Program-made: the position numbers and the translations under genes
Notes under the pieces: model-generated
Database searches by the model: none
Seen by the model: only the letters and a program-made list of their open reading frames with translations
Told to the model about the DNA's origin: nothing
Origin: Chitinispirillaceae bacterium
GTDB taxonomy: Bacteria > Fibrobacterota > Chitinivibrionia > Chitinivibrionales > Chitinispirillaceae
Direction of reading: 5' to 3'
Length of the DNA: 60,414 nucleotides
Assembly: GCA_016932075.1 (NCBI GenBank)
Contig: JAFGDP010000084.1
Location: 1-60,414, forward strand
Part shown: positions 53,402 through 60,414 of the stretch, piece by piece
Layout: each line of letters starts with the position of its first letter
How positions within the stretch are numbered: position 1 is the stretch's first letter

Positions 53402-54610
53402 TCAACTCTTTTTCGGGATGCGACCGGTAATAAATGCCACGTTCAGTCCGCCGTTCTCAAAGCGCAGCCGCGAGTCAATGGGAAGACCAAGCTCCGCAGC
53501 GTACCGTCCTTGAGGGAGAAGAAATCCGAAGACCCAGCCGGAACAATACCGTTTGCAATGCCTGCCCCATTTCCGGAAAAACGACGTGCCGCCGGAGGAG
53601 CTCGCAAACGCCCGCTTTCCGTACGGCAGGTTGGCAATGACCAGCCCGCCGCTCCCGGCCTCGCCGTTCCTGTTGAATGCAAAACAATCCTGCCTGACAA
53701 AATCGATCATATCGCCGACATTGGCGCGCGCAGCATTACGTCGCGCCGACGCCACCGCCGCACCGCTCAGGTCCGATCCAAGCAGCCTGCAATTGTCCTG
53801 CAGGCGTATCCCCCGACTTTGGGCGTTTCGCAGAAGCCGCTGCCACAGCGACCTCCTGAATGACGGCCACGTTGCGAATGCAAAGTCACGGGAAGCGCCC
53901 GGCATGATCCCGGCCGCCATCTGCGCCGCTTCGATGAGCATGGTGCCGGAACCGCACAAGGGATCAGCAATGGTGCGGTACGTCCTCCATTGCGCGAATT
54001 CAAGAAGCGCCGCGGCAATGGTCTCCCGCAGCGGCGCATGACCGGTTTCCAGACGGTATCCCCTTTTATACAAGAGCTCGCCGCTGGCATCCGCGCTGAC
54101 GGTGCAGACGTCATCGGCAAAACGGACATGGAAACGGACCGCCGCGTCCCGGTCCGCCGCAACGGACAGACCGAACGCCGCCATATGATCGCGGCACGCG
54201 GCACCAACCGTCTCCGCAATGGCACCGGTGTGATGAAGCCGTGACGAGCGGGAAACCGCCTCCACCGCCATCCCCGGCGCAACGCCGCAAAACAGCTCCC
54301 AGTGCAGGCGTTTCGCTTTGTTGTACAGTTCCGGGTATGACCGCGCCGTGAACGAAGCGATACGAAGGAGCACACGGTTCGCGGTCCTGAGCCGCAGATG
54401 AGCGTGATACACGGTCTGAAAAGGCCCGGAAAACAGAACGCCTCCCGCATCCTGCTCCTCGACCATCACCTCGGGCAGCGATTCAATTTCCTTTTTCAAT
54501 ACCGGTTCAAGTCCGGGGACCGTGCTGGCATAAAATGCCTGCGGCGCCTTCAACAGGCGGCGTTTAAGACGGCGTTCGAGTGCGGCTGGCGTCAGGTTGG
54601 TCACCGGCAT
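53402..54610 (-). CDS. THUMP-domain class I RNA methyltransferase (RlmL-N-like)
   Basis: A 402-residue enzyme. An N-terminal THUMP domain (about 25-170) is followed by a methyltransferase domain with ADPLCGSGTMLIEAAQMAAG (motif near residue 215) and ANLPYGKRAF (NPPY-like catalytic motif, here NLPY). It methylates 23S rRNA or tRNA guanine or adenine. It is convergent with polB, separated by 21 bp. Confidence 0.9.
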   Translation of the reverse strand: MPVTNLTPAALERRLKRRLLKAPQAFYASTVPGLEPVLKKEIESLPEVMVEEQDAGGVLFSGPFQTVYHAHLRLRTANRVLLRIASFTARSYPELYNKAKRLHWELFCGVAPGMAVEAVSRSSRLHHTGAIAETVGAACRDHMAAFGLSVAADRDAAVRFHVRFADDVCTVSADASGELLYKRGYRLETGHAPLRETIAAALLEFAQWRTYRTIADPLCGSGTMLIEAAQMAAGIMPGASRDFAFATWPSFRRSLWQRLLRNAQSRGIRLQDNCRLLGSDLSGAAVASARRNAARANVGDMIDFVRQDCFAFNRNGEAGSGGLVIANLPYGKRAFASSSGGTSFFRKWGRHCKRYCSGWVFGFLLPQGRYAAELGLPIDSRLRFENGGLNVAFITGRIPKKS

Positions 54611-54640
54611 GACACCACGGTTTCACTTTCTACAGAAAAC

Positions 54641-55993
54641 CTATTTCAACCATTGGTTGAAATTCGACCGGACGTCATTAAAAATATTCTGCACCGCCTT
54701 TTCTATGATTTTTTTACTGTCAATCTCGAATTTCGGCCTCGCGATGCTTCCATATATCCTGCACCGCACCTTCCGGCCGCCCCGGGAGGTCTCCTCAAGC
54801 GTCCTTCTCATGAATTCCGGCAACGCCCGGGTCCCGTCGCGGGAGAACAGGCATTCCAGACGGGCGTTCATGGCCCCGCTCGTCTTGAACCATCCGCTGA
54901 GGTTCACACTGACCGTGTCGCCTTTGCCCTGAACATCAAGCGAAAACATGCCCGGAGGATGCATGGAAAAACTCGCCTCGACCGACGAAAACCGTGCGCG
55001 CTCGAAATAGGGAAACGAAAAAAGAGAAGCGAGGGTTTTTTGAAACGGGTACCGTTTGATGGTACATCCTTCTGCTGACAGCATACCGCTGCCTCGAATC
55101 GAATCCGGATGCAGGTCGCTCGAATCCAGGGTAACGGCGACGTCTACCTTGCCGGTAAAATATCCCTGGCTTGAATCGGCAAACGAAAACCATCTGCCGC
55201 TTTCCAGGTTTTTACCGGAAAGCGTAAACGTCACAAGCCGCTCCTGCGCAAGATCGATCCGGCCTTCGCATTGCATCTTGCCCTCAAAAATAGTACCCTT
55301 GACATCAAAAACCTCAAAAGCGTTCGTATCGCCTTTGAATTGCGCGCGCACGCGGCGGGCCGTCGTCACGCCGGCCACCATGAGCGAACCTGCGGAGAGC
55401 GATCCCTTGACCGAAGGGCCTTTTCCATCGGCAAAATCACCCTGCACCCCTATTTCTTTTACCTGCGCCAGCAGCGTGTCCCTGCGGCGGACCGTCAGAT
55501 CCGTTCCATCCAGGGCCACCTTTCGAAACGGCACCTTTCCGGCCGCCCCAATGCATGCCCTGATCGTTGCTGCCGGATGCTCATGTTTTCCCGGCAGATC
55601 CCTCTGGATTCCGGCAAGCGCTCCGCGCCGCAGCATAAGGTCCAGCAGAAGAGACACGCAATTCCTGCTGAAGGTGCCCTTTTCAATCATTACTGCAAGG
55701 GAACGTGTCGAATCGAGACGGCCGGCCATAAAGCAGTCGTGAAGGTATATCCCCTTCCACAGTGCCACAGCCGCCTTGCGAACCGAGCAGGTATCCGCAC
55801 CCATTTCCCGTATCAAGGTCTCCGCCTTCCGGCCAAGCGCAGGGTGTGAAACAGGAAAAAAACCGGCAACCGTAATCACCAGCACGGCCACAAGCAGGAT
55901 TGCCAGAAGGAGTTCAAGCATTTTTACCGGATCGGAGATTTTCCGCGAGGACCTTTGGCCCCTGCTCTTGGACGCCGCGTCGCTGTTATTCAT
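54641..55993 (-). CDS. AsmA-like membrane-anchored protein
   Basis: A 450-residue protein with one N-terminal transmembrane helix (about 25-48) and a long beta-rich region, with FEGKMQCEGRIDL and LSAEGCTIKRYPFQK, fitting the AsmA/DUF748 C-terminal domain. Such proteins are linked to outer-membrane or lipid transport assembly. It is 30 bp upstream of the THUMP gene and could be co-transcribed. Confidence 0.65.
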   Translation of the reverse strand: MNNSDAASKSRGQRSSRKISDPVKMLELLLAILLVAVLVITVAGFFPVSHPALGRKAETLIREMGADTCSVRKAAVALWKGIYLHDCFMAGRLDSTRSLAVMIEKGTFSRNCVSLLLDLMLRRGALAGIQRDLPGKHEHPAATIRACIGAAGKVPFRKVALDGTDLTVRRRDTLLAQVKEIGVQGDFADGKGPSVKGSLSAGSLMVAGVTTARRVRAQFKGDTNAFEVFDVKGTIFEGKMQCEGRIDLAQERLVTFTLSGKNLESGRWFSFADSSQGYFTGKVDVAVTLDSSDLHPDSIRGSGMLSAEGCTIKRYPFQKTLASLFSFPYFERARFSSVEASFSMHPPGMFSLDVQGKGDTVSVNLSGWFKTSGAMNARLECLFSRDGTRALPEFMRRTLEETSRGGRKVRCRIYGSIARPKFEIDSKKIIEKAVQNIFNDVRSNFNQWLK

Positions 55994-56113
55994 CAGGGAT
56001 ATCCATTACGAGAGGATGCTTGGATGTACGATTCTCTTTAACGTATTTTTTACTGCAACGATACTGCTTAAGGCGTATTAAAATTACCATTTTCCACATG
56101 TCGTTGCATACTC

Positions 56114-57499
56114 ATGCAGTCTATGAACGAAACAAAAGCGCTGCACACCATTCTTATTGTCTCGAGCGACCGGCCGTTCCGCGAAAAGCTCAATGAAAAC
56201 CTGACCCTGCAGGGATACAGCGTCGTTGAAGCGGCATCGCAGTCCGAAGCGCTTCCCCTTCTTGAAAAACGGAGCGTCGAAATCATTTTTCTTGATTTCG
56301 AGCGCATGCCGCCGCTTGAAATGGACATTGTCAGCTATCTTCACATGCGTCATCACGCGGAAATCGTTATCCTGACCACGCTTGCCGAAATAGAAGAGGC
56401 GACGAGCGCCCTCAAGAGCGGCGCCGCGTTCTACCTGCTGAAACCGATCAGGTTCACCGACCTCAAGGCCGTGCTTGACAAGCTATCCATACGCGTGGAC
56501 CGCACCAAGGAGCTTATCGAACTGGAACAGCGCGTCCTGTCCGATCTCATGGCGGGTTCGCCGGCCATGCAGAAAACGCTCAAGCTCGCCATGAAAATCG
56601 CCTCCACCAGCTCCACGGTGCTCATCAACGGCGAGAGCGGCACCGGCAAGGAGTTTTTCGCCCGTATCATTCACCGCATGTCGCCGCGCATCGACGGGCA
56701 GTTCGTTCCGGTGAACTGCGGCGCGATCCAGGACACGCTGTTCGAAAGCGAACTGTTCGGCCATAAAAAAGGCGCGTTTACCGGCGCGGACCGCGACAAA
56801 CAGGGTCTGGTCGAAGAAGCGAACCTCGGCACCCTGTTCCTCGACGAGATCAGCGAGCTTTCGCCTCCGGCGCAGGTCAAACTCCTGCGGTTCCTGCAGG
56901 AACGGGAATTCAGGCGGGTCGGCGAAACCGTCAACCGTTCGGTCGACGTCAGGGTCATCGCCGCCTCGAACAAGGATCTTTTCAAGCTTGTCGGGGAAAA
57001 AAAGTTCCGGGAAGACCTGTTTTATCGCATCAACGTGTTTGCCCTCAACCTGCCGCCGCTGCGCGAGCGCAGGGAAACCATACCCAACCTGATCAGGCTT
57101 TTCGTGCACCGCTACAACCAGGCGTACGGCAAAAGCATAAGCACCATCGCGAAAGGTGCGGAAGCAATCCTGGCAAACTACCACTACCCGGGCAATGTGC
57201 GCGAACTGATGAACATCATCGAGCATGCCATCGTGCTCGCCGACGGCCGCGAACTGACCGAGCGGGACCTGCCGGAATTCATGTTCCGCAACCGGCTCCT
57301 GCTCTCGGGTCCCCAGAGCCCGGCGACCCCGCTCCTGTCTGCCGACAGCAGCGCCACGCTCGCCGAGGTTGAGAAAAACCATATCAGACAGGTGCTCGAA
57401 CTCACCCGGTTCAATTATACTGACGCGTCAAAAAAGCTCGGCATCTCCCGCTCCACCCTGTGGCGCAAGATCAAAGAGTACCGCCTGGAAACGCCCTGA
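56114..57499 (+). CDS. NtrC-family sigma54-dependent response regulator
   Basis: A 461-residue regulator with a receiver (about 14-125), AAA+ domain and Fis-type HTH (about 418-458, SKKLGISRSTLWRKI). GESGTGKEFFARIIH (Walker A), GAFTGADRDK (GAFTGA loop contacting sigma54) and FLDEISELSPPAQVK (Walker B) are intact. In the receiver the acidic pocket reads VSSD instead of VDDD, and the phospho-Asp region is FLDFER, so phosphorylation may be altered. No histidine kinase is adjacent. Confidence 0.92.
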   Translation: MQSMNETKALHTILIVSSDRPFREKLNENLTLQGYSVVEAASQSEALPLLEKRSVEIIFLDFERMPPLEMDIVSYLHMRHHAEIVILTTLAEIEEATSALKSGAAFYLLKPIRFTDLKAVLDKLSIRVDRTKELIELEQRVLSDLMAGSPAMQKTLKLAMKIASTSSTVLINGESGTGKEFFARIIHRMSPRIDGQFVPVNCGAIQDTLFESELFGHKKGAFTGADRDKQGLVEEANLGTLFLDEISELSPPAQVKLLRFLQEREFRRVGETVNRSVDVRVIAASNKDLFKLVGEKKFREDLFYRINVFALNLPPLRERRETIPNLIRLFVHRYNQAYGKSISTIAKGAEAILANYHYPGNVRELMNIIEHAIVLADGRELTERDLPEFMFRNRLLLSGPQSPATPLLSADSSATLAEVEKNHIRQVLELTRFNYTDASKKLGISRSTLWRKIKEYRLETP

Positions 57500-57500
57500 C

Positions 57501-57887
57501 ATGCAGATCCGCGTCTATTACGAAGACACCGACTGCGGCAACGTGGTCTACTACGCCAATTACCTCAAATACATGGAGCGGAGCAGGACCGAATACCTGC
57601 GGGATCGCGGTATCGACCTGTCAACCTATCATGACCAGGGCCTGCTGTTCACGGTCACCGAGGCGCATCTCCGCTATCATGCCTCTGCGCATTACAACGA
57701 CCTGCTCGAAGTCGGCTCCTCCGTCACCGAAATAACGCCGGTGACTATCCTGTTCTCGACCGACATCTCCCTGAGCACTACCGGGAAACTCCTGGTCACC
57801 GGGGAGGTGCGCGTCGCCTGCGTCACCACTGCCGGCAAACCCAGCCGGATTCCTCCGGAAATGAAAGCGGCGCTCTCGGGCGGTTAA
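57501..57887 (+). CDS. ybgC: YbgC/FadM-type hotdog acyl-CoA thioesterase
   Basis: A 128-residue hotdog-fold thioesterase. VYYEDTDCGNVVYYANYLKYMERSRTEYL-type start (YYEDTDCGNVVYYANYL) includes the Asp of the catalytic YxDTDxxGxVyyanY motif. It hydrolyses acyl-CoA, often with Tol-Pal genes, none of which are present here. It starts 1 bp after the sigma54 regulator stops. Confidence 0.92.
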   Translation: MQIRVYYEDTDCGNVVYYANYLKYMERSRTEYLRDRGIDLSTYHDQGLLFTVTEAHLRYHASAHYNDLLEVGSSVTEITPVTILFSTDISLSTTGKLLVTGEVRVACVTTAGKPSRIPPEMKAALSGG

Positions 57888-58222
57888 TAGGCAAATAGAC
57901 ATTTGGCAGCACCTCCCCACGGCGAATAGCGTGATCCATCTCCCCCGATATCCCGTTGGATATTTTCAATGCGCACGCTCGTCAGGAACAATGATAACCA
58001 CCCGTCCATTTGGTTTATCGTTCAATCCGGCGATAACCAATTTCCCCGCTTTCGCCTCCGTACCATCCTTCAAGATTTTCCAGGGCGCCTTTTGAACCAT
58101 AAATTGTATCGCGCCACCCTTTCTTTTTTCTCATCCACCCAGCCTTTATCTTTCCACAATAATTCTTTTTCCGCCCCGTAGTCTTATTGTTTTTCAGCGG
58201 CTGAACATAACTTTTTAAAACA
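57888..58222. other. intergenic region, no supported gene
   Basis: About 335 bp between the thioesterase and the repeat region. A minus-strand open frame (58015-58275) rich in Lys and aromatics has no ribosome-binding site or family likeness. No promoter or RNA gene is clear. Confidence 0.4.
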
Positions 58223-58342
58223 GTGAACCGATTTTTCAGGCAGCGTATGAAAACAGCGGAGTTCAAAGGCGGCATTTCCAGGCCAATCCATTTTCCTTAT
58301 TTTCATATTTCAAGTGTTTTCAAACGGAAAATGAGGATTTTG

Positions 58343-58588
58343 TACCTGGACATCGGTACTTCGGTTCCAAACACCGATACTCCGGACCTAACCATCGATA
58401 CTCCAAACCTGAACACCGGTACTTATGACCTGAACACCGATTCTTTGGACCTAAACATCAGTACTCCTGACCTTAACACGGGTACTTTATACCTAACCAT
58501 CAGTGCTGTGGACCTGAGCATCAGTACTTCTGACCTGAACATCGGTACTCCGGTCATGAACATCAGCAATTTGGTAATGAACAGCGTA
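58343..58588. repeat. 21-bp tandem repeat (11 units plus a partial)
   Basis: Eleven degenerate 21-base units, each close to GACCTGAACATCGGTACTCC, run without an indel from 58343 to 58573, then fade. The register is kept, and the plus-strand frame encodes a heptapeptide series like DLNIGTP/DLNTGTL/DLSISTS. An open frame from 58223 to 58735 covers the repeat, but overlaps the next gene and lacks a clear ribosome-binding site. It could be a real secreted beta-helix fragment or a non-coding satellite. Confidence 0.75.
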
Positions 58589-58686
58589 ATTATCAATTAT
58601 TCAATAGATTACATGCAAATTCCACACCGGAAGGGTATAAATCCCTTCCATTTATCATTACACTACCATATAGAAGGAGGCCACCC

Positions 58687-59403
58687 ATGGCCGACTCAAT
58701 CAACAGTGCAGTACCAGACAGTACCGGGAAGGTGAAGCGGGAAAAGGCAGGGGACTCGAAATACCGCCGCCCCGATGAGCTGCTCCGGGACTATTCCGTA
58801 ACGCTTACCAACGCGGCGGGCGACGCCGGTATCGGCCAGGCGCTGGCAGGCCGGGGTTACGGTAAGGACCGGCTGAGCGAAGGCGCTTCGCTGCTCTCGC
58901 AGGTGAACGACCTTTTCGCGAAACAGAAACAAGAGTACGGCGAACAGCTCGAAGCGTCGGCCGCCTTGAAAGAGACATTCAATCGGGCGGATTCCGCATA
59001 TAACCCTTCGTACAAGATAGCCCGGATCGCCTTTGAAGACGATCCGAACGCCTTTACCGCGCTCATGCTTTCCGGGACCCGGAGCAAACTGATATCAGTA
59101 TGGCACAAGCAGGCCGACACCTTTTACCGCAATCTTCTCGGGAATGGAGAATTTGTCGCGAAGATGGCTGAGTACGGGTACACCGCCGAACAGCTTTCGA
59201 ACGAGCACGCGCTCGTTCAGGAGGTCATGGCCGCCAACGCCAGGCATAAAAAGGAAATGGGGGAATCCCAGGAGGCGACCAAGGTCCGCGACGCGGCAAT
59301 GGAAAAACTCGAAGTATGGATGTCGAAGTTCTACCGCATCGCCAGGATCGCCTGCGCCGGGCAGCAGCAGTGGCTCGAAAAACTCGGCCTGCAGGAGGAT
59401 TGA
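58687..59403 (+). CDS. helical protein with an internal duplication
   Basis: A 238-residue soluble protein. Two copies of a ~60-residue helical segment are visible: YGKDRLSEGASLLSQVND...FNRADSAYNPSYKIARIAF (about 58-120) and YGYTAEQLSNEHALVQEVMA...WMSKFYRIARIAC (about 160-225). A strong AGAAGGAGG ribosome-binding site precedes the ATG, and a strong terminator follows, so it is an isolated and probably well-expressed gene. I do not recognise its function. Confidence 0.75.
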   Translation: MADSINSAVPDSTGKVKREKAGDSKYRRPDELLRDYSVTLTNAAGDAGIGQALAGRGYGKDRLSEGASLLSQVNDLFAKQKQEYGEQLEASAALKETFNRADSAYNPSYKIARIAFEDDPNAFTALMLSGTRSKLISVWHKQADTFYRNLLGNGEFVAKMAEYGYTAEQLSNEHALVQEVMAANARHKKEMGESQEATKVRDAAMEKLEVWMSKFYRIARIACAGQQQWLEKLGLQED

Positions 59404-59419
59404 AACAACACAAGTCCCG

Positions 59420-59450
59420 CCGGGCCGGAAGCCTTCCGGCCCGGTTTTTT
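59420..59450 (+). terminator. strong intrinsic terminator
   Basis: A perfect 11-bp stem CCGGGCCGGAA/TTCCGGCCCGG with loop GCC is followed directly by six T. It terminates the duplicated helical protein's transcript. Confidence 0.95.
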
Positions 59451-59733
59451 CCCCTCAATTCCGCCTCTTGCTTTGCCTTCCGGCGAGGTGCATATTGTTA
59501 AGGTCATACGCCCCTGGAAAGGGAAGCAATGGATAATTTCATCGATCCCTTGAGCGGGTTCGACCGCAGGAAAAAAGAGCACCGCGGGATCGGGTATATC
59601 CACATAACTATCAAACGAATAGTGGTCGCAACCCTTTTCAAATGCGGAAACTGCACAGCGCCTTTGGCTTGATTTTTATCAGCAATTTTTGCTTAAATAG
59701 AATGCATTAACACAAAACAAAAACGCTTATTTC

Positions 59734-59749
59734 GTTTACACCGGTAAAC
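59734..59749. promoter_or_regulatory. palindromic operator candidate upstream of the GH30-like gene
   Basis: GTTTAC-ACCG-GTAAAC is a 6+6 palindrome about 110 bp before the start of the GH30-like gene. The half-sites resemble LacI/GalR-type operators. The rest of the 455-bp gap (59404-59858) holds the terminator above and a further hairpin TGCTGT...ACAGCA near 59785-59807, but no gene. Confidence 0.4.
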
Positions 59750-59858
59750 ATTTTCACCTTCCGGAGTACCCCCATCTCCCCTGTCTGCTGTATATTGTTA
59801 AACAGCATGGCCGACAACTGACAGGTACTTTGATTTTTCGGGATCTGGGGGGGTGTAT

Positions 59859-60414
59859 ATGCATATCAGGCCGCTGATTTGTTTTTCCATTTTGCTTGGA
59901 TTATGGGCCAATGCTGCCGCGCGGGCTGAGGTGACCCTTACTGTCCGGACGGATGTCACGTACCAGACCATGGATAACTTCGGGACGTCAGCGGCCTTTG
60001 AGCTCAATGAGATCACGGATGACTGGGAGGAGTCCAACCTGGACCTTCTGGCCGAAATGCTGTTCAGCACGGAGATGCGCGCCGACGGAACGTTACGGGG
60101 AATCGGGCTGTCCGGTTTCCGGGTTGAAATAGGGGCCGGCTCCATTGACCAGGGGAATGACAGCCGGATAAGCCGCGGCACGGCCCGTACGAAATGCCCC
60201 TTGCGTTCAGACGGCTCTTACGACTGGTCGCAGATGGAAGCGGAACTGTATTGGGCGAGGAAGGCACATGAATACGGGATCCAAACCCTCATCGGGTATT
60301 CCAATTCGCCGCCCATATATTTCACCGTCAATGGCCTGGCCTGCCGAACGTCTGACGTACCCTCCGGGAACCTGAGGCGGGATGCCTATGACGATTTTGC
60401 CGAATACCTGGCCC
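59859..60414 (+). CDS. secreted GH30-like glycoside hydrolase (3' partial)
   Basis: An open frame from ATG 59859 with no stop in the window. The first ~24 residues (ICFSILLGLWANAAARA) form a signal peptide. QTMDNFGTSAAFELNEI is the GH30 N-terminal GxG-type strand, and GIGLSGFRVEIGAGSIDQG, YDWSQMEAELYWARKA and LIGYSNSPPIYFTVNGLA match endo-beta-1,6-galactanase-type GH30. The catalytic glutamates lie further on, beyond the end. It likely attacks plant or algal galactan side chains. Confidence 0.85.
   Translation, partial: MHIRPLICFSILLGLWANAAARAEVTLTVRTDVTYQTMDNFGTSAAFELNEITDDWEESNLDLLAEMLFSTEMRADGTLRGIGLSGFRVEIGAGSIDQGNDSRISRGTARTKCPLRSDGSYDWSQMEAELYWARKAHEYGIQTLIGYSNSPPIYFTVNGLACRTSDVPSGNLRRDAYDDFAEYLA

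Noticed and set aside
58015..58275. Minus-strand open frame in the gap after the thioesterase
   Set aside because: No ribosome-binding site or recognisable domain; composition looks like spacer.
58343..58588. CRISPR-like array
   Set aside because: The units are contiguous 21-bp repeats with no unique spacers, and no cas genes are near.

Overview
The window looks like a chromosomal stretch from an anaerobic, diderm (Gram-negative type) bacterium. Supporting signs are an Rnf complex, an ion-pumping [NiFe] hydrogenase, a selenocysteine formate dehydrogenase, a porin-like protein and a heptosyltransferase-type enzyme. The type 9-like C-terminal sorting domain (first gene), the GH30-like secreted enzyme (last gene) and an spdEFG1-type elongation factor G suggest the FCB superphylum, perhaps Fibrobacterota or a relative. 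That placement is inference, as there is no rRNA or marker-gene tree.

Layout. 1-3113: the 3' end of a PKD-domain secreted protein, a METTL20-like methyltransferase and an amidohydrolase. 3127-21461 (all minus strand): an energy-conservation block read from the high-coordinate end. It holds HydB/HydG-type diaphorase subunits, a ferredoxin, NuoH/B/C/D-like group 4 [NiFe]-hydrogenase subunits, a complete Mrp Na+/H+ antiporter set with split MrpA, a NuoI-like ferredoxin subunit and the hydrogenase maturation protease. A ferritin-like protein and rnfCDGEAB follow. 21636-31692 (minus): a formate block with a Rex-like regulator broken by a frameshift in a homopolymer tract, focA, a NuoE-NuoF fusion, a formate dehydrogenase with UGA-encoded Sec351 and a clear SECIS hairpin, a ferritin-like protein, a porin, mobA, fdhD and a CBS protein. 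32136-38625: a frameshifted two-domain PPK2, a GT2, a ParB-like protein, a small membrane protein, PTS EIIA, a double-STAS protein and FapA. 38784-41260: a visibly AT-rich island with two overlapping, atypical sugar-nucleotidyltransferase-like genes beside a truncated glycosyltransferase. 41432-43806: fusA with promoter, coupled leader ORF and a large downstream hairpin. 43926-57887: mixed housekeeping and envelope genes (RecA-like ATPase, flavin reductase, thioredoxin, heptosyltransferase, Ser/Thr kinase, M23 peptidase, DNA polymerase II, THUMP methyltransferase, AsmA-like protein, NtrC-type regulator, YbgC thioesterase). 57888-60414: a 21-bp tandem repeat array, an internally duplicated helical protein with a strong terminator, and the start of a GH30-like enzyme.

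How the genes fit together: formate enters or leaves by FocA and is interconverted with CO2 by FdhA/NuoEF using NAD(H), possibly with ferredoxin. Rnf couples ferredoxin and NAD to an ion gradient. The hydrogenase-Mrp complex couples H2 to ferredoxin and, through HydBG, perhaps to NAD(P)H. Rex, when intact, would sense NADH/NAD+. The most unusual features are the HydBG-group 4 hydrogenase-Mrp hybrid, the homopolymer-interrupted Rex, the degenerate NuoE cluster site, the nucleotidyltransferase island, the fusA leader ORF and the 21-bp (heptapeptide-encoding) repeat.
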